64,000 nt of DNA from Tuctoria greenei (lineage: Eukaryota > Streptophyta > Magnoliopsida > Poales > Poaceae). The translations under genes were made by a program, and so were the position numbers. The notes beneath the pieces were generated by a model. It was not told the origin of the DNA, ran no database searches, and saw only the letters and a program-made list of their open reading frames with translations. The DNA lies in NCBI GenBank assembly GCA_036927565.1, contig JAYESD010000004.1:87858942-87922941 (forward strand). Direction: 5' to 3'. Positions 56,660 to 64,000 of the stretch are shown here, in pieces (the stretch's first letter is position 1; every line of letters starts with the position of its first letter).

Positions 56660-58860
56660 TGACCTATAAGGTGTTACTTGTGTAGCACGAAAATCAGTAG
56701 CTCCGGAGGCAAAAACAGAAGGTTCGGAGGTAACAGCAGAAGGTCCAGAGGTAAAAACTGAAGCTCCGGGGGGTAAACTTTGAATGCTTTTGACTCATAA
56801 CAGCAGGTTGCATGTTCCTGTCATTCGGTTTAGTATGTGCAGCAAATTTTTCATGAGAGCTACAAGATATAGCTTGCATTCTTTCCTTTTTATGTTATTT
56901 AGCTAGTCTATAACGAAAATCTATGACATGACAACCTCTACCACAATAGGTATAATGAAATTTAACTTTGTGCTCATGTCTAGATGAGCATGCACTATGT
57001 TTATTTGAACCCGAACGTGAAAACACTCCTGCAGATATAAAAACCACATCTTTTGGTTTAGGAACTGTTTTTATCAGACCACTTCCTAATGACATTACAA
57101 TTTTAGGTGGATGTGCTTTAGCATGAGCATAAGAATCAAAACCTAAACAAGTTTTATCATTGCAAGATTTGGATGAATTCAGTAGCAAGTTTAAATTTTT
57201 TTCCCAACACAAAACTGCTCTATTGTCCTATTCATGTCATCATGTTTCTTAGACAATTCTAGGCAGTTTTCACTTGAAGTTTTTCCATTTATTTTGCAAT
57301 TAGAACAATATTTAGCTTAATGAGCATGAAAAGCATTGTTTAGTATTGAAATTTCATTCATAGCAACTTTAAGTTTCTTTTCAAGATCATTACAGGTAGA
57401 ACAATGCAAATCATTTGTAGAACAAGAAGCATCTTTTACGTTTCTGTCATTAAGTGCAGTAAGCTTTTTGTTCTTTTCAATCTCTAACTCAAGTTTATGA
57501 AGAATGGAGGAGTGTGCACTTCTTAAGGAGGATAATTGTTCATATATTAAATCTCATGAGGAACAAGAATCATCACTACAAATCAAGGTTTTCAAACGAG
57601 TAATTTCAGATTCTAGTGACTCAAATTTAACAGCATTGTCCCTAAGCTTTTTGTCCTTTTTCTTAATAATAACAGTTGCACTGGAAATAGCATCACACAT
57701 TTCATCAAAAGTAGGACATACCTCTTCGTTGTCACTGTTGTGTTCTGCATCCTCCATACTTGATCTTGATTTGTCCGCCATGAAACACAAGTTTGTCAGA
57801 TCATCTTCATCTTCATCACTTCCAATGTCTACATCACTCGAGCCAAGCTCTTGAAGTGCGGTGATGAAACTGTTTATCAGTTTGTGTCCTATAAAACCCT
57901 TCTTTCTCTTGTTGATGTTGCCAAAAGAGGAGTTGACTTTATTCCGCTTTTCATCATGGGTAGACAGACCTTAAAAGATAGGGCAATCTGTACGAAAGTG
58001 TCCTGTCTTACCACAATCAAAGCATCATTGAGGTCCAGAACATCCTCTCCTTCTAGTTCTCACATTTTGCAATGCTTTTGAGAACCCAGTAGAGATGAGT
58101 GCTAGCTCCTCTTATGGAAATTCTTCAATCTACTCCAGGGTTAGTGAATACAGCAAAGCAAGTGTATTGCTAGATGAAGATTGGCCGGAGCTAGGCATAT
58201 CACATTGAGAAACAAATGCAAGAGACTTGTTGGGATTCTTACATGAGATTATGTCGATTTCATGATTTTTCAATTTAGAATATAGCACATCTAATGTAAG
58301 TGTACTTATGATAGTAGATTCAGGAATAGATGTGACTTTCATCTCCCAAATTGACATGTCTAATCCACTTAGTAATTGCCTAGCATTTTCAGCATCTGAG
58401 AAATAAACATTGAAGCTACGCAAGTTGCTGAGAATTTTGTTAAAGCGGGAAAAGAGGTCATCAATGGACTCATCGGATTGCATCTCAAAAGCGCTTGTAT
58501 TCTTTCTTGAACATATCCTATCTTACCTCCTTGATCAGGTTGGATCCATCGTGGTAGTCACGAAGTGCTCTCCACACATCGTACGCCGATAGGAGGTGTG
58601 CAACACGGTCGAAGTCGCCTTGAGTTAGTCCTTTGATTATCAAGTTGCAGGCTTTCTTGTTGTTGTCAACATCTCTTAAGTTTGTAGCCGTGACTTGATA
58701 TTTTGGCGGCACATTGTAAGGCTTGTACACCTTTTCCCATATTGCAAAGCCTTGTGTCTGTATGAAAGCTTCCATACGTGTCTTCCAAACCTAAAAATCA
58801 ATACCCCTAAAAACACAAGGTTTTGTGGAGTATTTCTCTATAATGATTAGTCAAAAACAC
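56660..58860 (-). pseudogene. gag: gag of element H
   Basis: On the minus strand the N-terminal part is at 58775-58518, with GFAIWEKVYKPY, a copia gag signature. The UBN2-type domain follows at 58483-58130. An intact CCHC knuckle, CFDCGKTGHFRTDC, is at about 58025-57982. A coiled-coil-like stretch lies at 57790-57554 and a second, incomplete knuckle CTYCGRGCH near 56950. The C-terminal end has a 24-bp tandem repeat. Several stops and shifts separate these pieces. Long gag with a coiled coil is typical of the SIRE/Maximus group. Confidence 0.8.
56697..56775. repeat. 24-bp minisatellite in gag of element H
   Basis: About three copies of a unit with GGAGGTAACAGCAGAAGG or variants; in the gag frame it encodes an eight-residue Ser/Pro/Thr-rich pattern. 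Confidence 0.75.
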
Positions 58861-58888
58861 GTGAAAATCATGAAGATTAGAGCACCGT

Positions 58889-58902
58889 AGCTCTGATGCC
58901 AA
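58889..58902 (-). promoter_or_regulatory. Primer binding site of element H (initiator tRNA-Met)
   Basis: On the minus strand it reads TTGGCATCAGAGCT, one base off the standard site, just after the LTR end at 58904. Confidence 0.85.
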
Positions 58903-58903
58903 T

Positions 58904-60685
58904 TGTAGGATCGAAGAGCACGTGTAAAGCTACCATAGGGGGGTGAATGGTAGATTAAAACTTTTCAACGGTAGCAATGAAACACCCCTCAGCAGAAAAC
59001 CAATCTGTTAAAGAAACCATGTGTGCAACTAACCTAAATGTGTTCAACTGTGACCAAACTAGTATATATTGTATATAATCAAGTCACGAAAACATCACAT
59101 CAAGAATCACGAGAATCCGTTGAGAGAAACTCAAGTTACCATCGAAAGATCGAACAAAGGTCAATCTGTTTTACTCGAGAAAAATAGTTCTGAAACACTG
59201 CAAATAAACTTATGTAAATCCAAAACTACAAATCAAATGACTCTGAAATCTTCAAAGATGATAAAAAATCAAGTTTTGAAGACAACCCAAAAAGAATCAC
59301 ATCAATCGGATATGTAAAACTCAAGTTATGATAAAACCATCCAAGAAAGGTAGTGTTGTGCAGAAACTCGACGAGAAAGACTTGACGAACACAAGTCGGA
59401 CGAACAGCCCCAAAGTCGTGAACCAGCCCTTAGGCCAACCCAAACCTGACTAAGACTCTAATCCTACTCAATTCACGAATCAAGACTATCCATAACTGCT
59501 CAAGACTCTTCAATATGCAAATCCAAACACCTTAGGAATGTATCCCGCATTCCAAAAACAACTCAAATTCATGACCCATACGAAATCCTAATATAAGCAA
59601 CTCAAAACTTTCCATATTTGAGTCAAACAGGACTCAACCGCAGCCTGAGTCCATAAACCTAGTCGATCGGACCTTTCCGACCAATTTTTTACATCCACAT
59701 CTCTTCATCACGCATCGGAACCATGTATCCACGTCCATGCACTCCTTGAACATGTGCAAACATTTTCCAATGACGTCCACGATACGTTCATAGGCATTAT
59801 TCTGGATCCAAACATGTTGCGCAACCTCCCGATCAACTCAACCACAATTCCTCCCGAACATGGTTGTTGAGCCTCATCTTCTCCCTAAGACTAGTTCAAT
59901 GGATCTCGTACCCAGCCATGTCTTGAACTCTAGCAACACCTGCACATGAATAAACAACCGATACTTCCGAGCACAAGTCCTCGACCTGACTCTCGTTAGT
60001 TACGATAACCACAACACCTTATGTGAGAACCTCACATAAGTATGTTGCAAACCACGGCAAAATGATATTAGTAATAACCACCAAAACACACACAAAAAAC
60101 ATAGTAAAAGAATACTAAGAAAACTTTCCATAATTCAAAAAGTAAATTGAATCCTTGCAAATTAAAATCAGAACCACTACGATCATGCTTCGAACCTTGC
60201 CAAAGCTAATCGGACCTTGAACCGGAGCTTACCAAAGCTAGTAGGACCTAGCGCTGGAGATTACCAAAGATAGTCGGACCTAGCTCCAGATCTAACAAAG
60301 CTAGTCGGACCTAGCATCGCACCTTGTTAAAAAGGTGTTTTGGTAGTATTCAAAACTTTTATCGTCAAAGCCAATGTATTCAACACACATAGGTCTCACA
60401 ATGGCCAACCAAGATCGATCTTCATCGACTATTCGATGAATTAACGATTTTCATCACCAAAGCTCAATCAACTCATCTTCCTGAACCCCAATCACCAAGA
60501 TTTAAGACTGATGCCAAATTTTGATCTTTGGATCTCTAGACATGTGGTACATCCTCTACATTCAAGTTTCTACGTTAATTCAACCCTAATTCTCGCAAAT
60601 CAGAAAAACCCTGATTTTGCAGTCTGCGTAGTGCGGACTAGTCCAGTACCTGACAGCGGACTAGTCTAGTGTCTGAATCTGTAAG
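58904..60685 (-). repeat. 5' LTR of element H (5' limit approximate)
   Basis: The stretch to about 59985 matches the left copy. Beyond, to about 60680, is probably the U3 part, with two ACTAGTC-type motifs at 60634-60680 as in other copia LTRs here. At 60180-60320 a short repeat of GCTAGTCGGACCTAGC or variants occurs three to four times, spaced about 40 bp. The LTR boundary on the right is unclear because of the expected TG/CA change. Confidence 0.6.
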
Positions 60686-60773
60686 GTTCTTGAATTGAAC
60701 CGAATTAATTCCAAATGGACTCGAATCAATTCCAAACCTGTCCAAACTTGTTAGAAACTATTGCAACTAGTTA

Positions 60774-61602
60774 GGCTATCTCCAACAACAATAGTCAAAA
60801 ATGATACCCTATATGTTCATTTGCAGCGTGCTATGGTGTTTCAACACTGCCCATTTCTTTTCTTCCCAACAAACACCTCACTTTGGGTTGTTCTCAACAG
60901 TTTGTACCAGGAAGAAATAAAGGGATCTGAATCCTCTCTCCTGGATCATCTCTCTGCTCCCGGACCGAGCTGAATCTACAGGCATGGTTCTCGACTCCTG
61001 CTAAATCCATGAGCATGATGATGGTACGAATAGGCTAGGGAAGGAGGAGGAATCGGCTCTTTCGCTGGACATCACGATGCACAATGTCCCGGCCCTGCAG
61101 GCGTGACACAACAGTCGACGGTGCCAGCGACAACCTCAGTCGGCATTGCTGGGTCGCCCCGCTGGAGCAGGCCACAAGAGAAGGCAGGGGAGCAAAGGTG
61201 GCGACGCTCGTCGTCTTTGACGTCCACGGTCACGGTGGAGCATTTCACAGAGCAGGCCTACTTCACCACAGACCTAGATCTCGCTGGAGTGAGCAGAAGC
61301 CCAGGGGCGCCTGCTCGCCATCGCAGTGAGCATGCGGCGCCGGATGGCGAGGCAGCGCAGCAGGACAAGGTCCGGTGGCGTGAGTTTAGGAGGCAGCAGG
61401 GTGGGACGAGTACAGCGGGCAGAGAAAAAAAATGCAATTAGTTGGTTTGGGCTTCCTCTCGCAGTCACCATATATGGGGAATCAAGGATTCGCAGCAGAG
61501 AAGATTTTTGGGATATAGGGTAGTTGTTGGAGATGGTTGGGCTGCCTATTAAACCCAAAATTGTGTTTGGGCTCCAATTTGGAGAGCTTGTTGGAGATAG
61601 CC
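60774..61602. mobile_element. Harbinger-like non-autonomous DNA transposon (829 bp)
   Basis: GGCTATCTCCAAC at the left end and GTTGGAGATAGCC at the right end form a perfect 13-bp terminal inverted repeat. The flanks are TTA on the left and TTC on the right, consistent with a 3-bp TTA duplication with one change, as in PIF/Harbinger elements. A second subterminal copy of the motif, GTTGTTGGAGATGG, is near 61525. The interior is GC-rich (60960-61430) with short frames on both strands, none with a transposase domain. Confidence 0.75.
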
Positions 61603-61605
61603 TTC

Positions 61606-63250
61606 GAAAACGTTATTAGCAACTCATTAACAAGTTTGACCTGACAATTGCTTTAATCATGCATGTCATGTCATATTGAGTACTCTATGAGAATTTGATT
61701 GGATTGTGTGTTTTGCATGTTTGTCGCTCGGAATAGAAGGAATTGCCATAGGGAGTGCTTTCGAGGACCTGCAGAACCAGAGTTTTGAAACCTTCAATCT
61801 AAATCAAGCTCAGGAGCAAGGCAAGTGCCCTTGACCATATTTATCATATTTGAAGGTTTTGTTTGCAAATTGCATGCTTGTGTAAAAATTAATGGGAAAA
61901 CCCAATTGTAAGAGTTTACTAGTTTAGTATGACTAGCCTTATCGCTTGAACACTATGTAGAGAGTTGGGAAGGGTATTTTACACTTTCTTCTTCGCATTG
62001 CTCAATTGGGTTTGGGAATCAACTATACTGCTTAATTATGAAATATTGAACATGTGAATGATCAGAATTGGTAGTAATGACCCTTTAGCAACATGGTGCC
62101 TAGAGATCTGGGCAAGTCGGTTATGTGAAATGGGTTAGACCGTTTTGGCAATTTTGCTTGCTTTAGATCTAAGGACTGGTTCGTAAAGTGACCATCCAGA
62201 ATTCACAGTGCCACCACAGGGCCAAGTATGGGTGCAACTTAGGTGACTAATTAGTGTATTGCCAGTACTGTTTGGACCATTGAGAAGGCACAGGGAAGGG
62301 GTAGTCGGATGGGTTTGCAAATGATGGTGGGACTACCCTGGGATCCAAATGGCTCAAGAGGGGACCCTTGGTTTGATGTGCTCAGTTGGAGACATCGCCA
62401 TCGGTGGAACCTCATTGGGGTCTAATTATGCTAGTAATCACCTAAGGAAGTGTGAGACGACATAATTGAGATTCTATAGTCATCGAAAGGTGATAAAATC
62501 ACGAACTTATGAGTAAGGTGGTACAACCTCTACAGAGTTTGTCTAGAACTATCATGATAGCCATGCTCCCGGTTATGAGCAACCTGGACCCTCACATGAT
62601 TAGAATTTGGACTTAAATATGGATTAATGGCTGGTATTGAGTTGGGAATTGGTAATTGGTTATTAATTGGCCTTGGTATATGGTTTTGATGAAATTGAGA
62701 CAAAGAGCAGTTATGAGATGATTGTGGCTTATTATTGCTTGAATTGGTTATTTAAGCTAAAATTAATGTTATATGGGTTATTTTTGGAAGGACCACAATT
62801 AAAGATCATAATATTGCATTTTTTAACTGTTTTGAAAGTACTTTTATGCAATTAGCCATAATTATTATCATGCCTTGTTTAAGCTACATGTCATACAATC
62901 CCACACGTGTTGAGTACGACATGTGCTCACCCTTGCTATTCCCCCACCAAATCCAGACGCTGGCGACACGGTGTAGAACCAAGAGGTCTTTGAGGAGTTC
63001 TAGGCATGTGTCTTGCTGTCAAGCTTGCCTGTGGAGTTTGGAGTCATTAGTGTTTAGTTTTTCTGCTGCAATCTTTTAGAGTTTATATTCGAGACTATTT
63101 TGTTCGTAATAAGGTACTATTATTAATATTATTATTCGATACATGGTTTATAATCTGTTTATCAATTGTGAATCACTTGTGTATGTGTGTCAAACATCCT
63201 GGGCACACATATGTATTACGTTGGGTTCATTTTCGGAACCGGGTGTCACA
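61606..63250 (+). repeat. 5' LTR of element E, right part
   Basis: Continues the LTR after the inserted elements and ends GGGTGTCACA at 63250. A GAGGACCTGCAGAAC stretch near 61765 and a GGAGCAAGGCAAGTGCCC stretch near 61813 lie in U5. I see no gene in these 1.6 kb. Confidence 0.7.
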
Positions 63251-63253
63251 AAT

Positions 63254-63266
63254 TGGTATCAGAGCC
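63254..63266 (+). promoter_or_regulatory. Primer binding site of element E (initiator tRNA-Met)
   Basis: TGGTATCAGAGCC, the standard sequence, three bases after the LTR end. Confidence 0.95.
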
Positions 63267-63536
63267 ATGTTTGACCGTAGGATGCATGTCTAGTTAGAAT
63301 GGACACCACAAATCACTTAGGACTTCTTTCATATTCAAAATTAGCCTGTTTTGTACTATTTACCTTCCACAAGCTATTTCATGTGGAAAAACTTATGCTT
63401 TTTGCTGCTGCTGCATTTTTTTCCTTTTTTTGCATCTTTTCGAGCAAAGGCACATCTTCTCATCTTGATTTATGGCTGCTGCAAATTCAGAACTAATATT
63501 TGTGTTTCCCTCTATTTTTCTCATGTTTTCTTGTAG

Positions 63537-64000
63537 ATGGCTCACACCAAAATGACAGCCCACAAGAAGCTCGTTTGGCACCACTTGGAAGCAAGCTTAG
63601 GCGTCTCAGGGAGCCAAGGATGGAACCAGCCCAAGCAGAGGAAGAAGTGAATTCTCCCACAAAGAAAGTTGAGCATGAACATTACAACACAATGGAGGAA
63701 CACCTTGGGATGGTGGAATCTTACAAAAATGAGGAAGAGGAAGATCCAGGGATGGTGGAAATCAATGATAGTGAGGAAGATGAAGATGAAACCCAAGATG
63801 AGGAGGAACCGCAAGAGGATGAACCCGCTGCACAAAAGGAGGTACCTAAAGCTCAAAGGAATGCATCGCAGCCAAGTGAAGCCAGAAAGGAGGATACATG
63901 CATAGTTTACCGTGATGCCCAAGAATTTCGTTCCAATGGCACTGGTGGAGGATTTGCAACCAAGCAATTGAAGGAGTTCCTAGATTATGCAAGGTGCATC
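63537..64000 (+). CDS. First protein of element E (gag or leader protein), partial, with H3-tail-like N-terminus and one frame shift
   Basis: The ATG at 63537 follows TTTTCTTGTAG, which resembles a 3' splice site. The first eleven residues, MAHTKMTAHKK, match the start of histone H3 at seven of eleven positions. This frame stops near 63650, but the frame two bases over, from 63572, is open to the window end and begins with LAPLGSKL, which fits the next part of the H3-like pattern; so a small indel near 63566-63572 probably broke the original frame. The second frame gives a very acidic stretch (about 63725-63830, rich in Glu and Asp) followed by a more normal sequence with SNGTGGGFATKQLKEF near 63930-63978. 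No known domain is reached before the window ends. It may be the N-terminus of gag or a separate leader protein. Confidence 0.6.

Larger units (their letters stand above)
55468..60685 (-). mobile_element. Element H: Ty1/copia remnant, gag only, minus strand (right end approximate)
   Basis: The 55468-56657 stretch and the 58904-59985 stretch are similar copies of an LTR. On the minus strand the right copy is the 5' LTR; it ends at 58904 and is followed by a primer site and a gag. The left copy is what remains of the 3' LTR. Protease, integrase, RT and the first part of the 3' LTR have been deleted at about 56658. The right limit is uncertain, about 60680-60770. Confidence 0.75.
54759..64000 (+). 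mobile_element. Element E: Ty3/gypsy-type element, 5' LTR and start of internal region
   Basis: The LTR begins TGTAACACCC at 54759 and ends GGGTGTCACA at 63250, which are near-perfect inverses, followed by a Met-type primer site. The LTR is stretched to 8.5 kb by the copia remnant H and a DNA transposon. After the primer site an open frame starts at about 63537 and leaves the window. No pol domain is in view, so the superfamily call rests on LTR ends and leader layout. Confidence 0.75.

Noticed and set aside
61084..61558. Frames inside the Harbinger-like element that might be a transposase or captured gene
   Set aside because: Low-complexity products on both strands and no DDE motif. A captured host exon is possible because the block is GC-rich, but I cannot support it.
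63542..63967. 141-codon minus-strand frame rich in Phe and Leu, membrane-like
   Set aside because: It is the antisense shadow of the acidic frame of element E; Glu and Asp codons read as Phe, Leu and Ile on the other strand.

Overview
This window looks like intergenic heterochromatin from a grass, most likely a rice relative (Oryza or a close genus). Every recognisable reading frame belongs to a transposable element, the LTR-retrotransposon types are those common in grasses, and I found no host protein gene, rRNA or tRNA. The species is an inference from element types only.

Layout, left to right. 1-14433: a young Ty3/gypsy element (A) with about 4.0-kb LTRs. Its 5' LTR is cut by the window edge. 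It has an initiator-Met primer site, an extra upstream frame (orf0), gag, protease, RT, RNase H, integrase, a polypurine tract and a complete 3' LTR. 14434-26466: an older Athila-like element (B) that received A and also received a same-family copy C (15798-24768, flanked by ACATG on both sides). 26467-28012: an inverted solo-type LTR of a Ty1/copia family, carrying 66-bp tandem repeats. 28013-34900: a second Athila-like element (D) with a truncated 5' LTR and a tandem array of hairpin-forming repeats. 34901-37822: LINE sequence in two opposite-facing parts, ORF1 side inverted and ORF2 3' side forward. 37823-44468: a decayed Ty1/copia element (G) with 5' LTR, gag, protease, integrase and RT. 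It is cut by an Athila-like element on the minus strand (F, 44469-54758) that still shows RNase H and integrase. F's LTR holds a 4.0-kb solo LTR related to A, flanked by TTCAA, and F's pol holds another Athila-like LTR that took part in a 682-bp tandem duplication. 54759-64000: the start of another Ty3/gypsy element (E) on the plus strand. Its 5' LTR is split by a minus-strand copia remnant (H) and a Harbinger-like non-autonomous DNA transposon; its first protein starts near 63537 and runs off the window.

The insertions form a relative time series. A is the youngest by LTR identity (about seven differences over 2513 bp), while the Athila-like elements and G are old. Three points stand out: the first protein of E begins with a stretch resembling the histone H3 N-terminal tail; A carries an upstream orf0 broken by one in-frame TGA; and the non-autonomous Athila-like elements C and D lack pol while the related F keeps pol but lacks the ATHILA-type frame.
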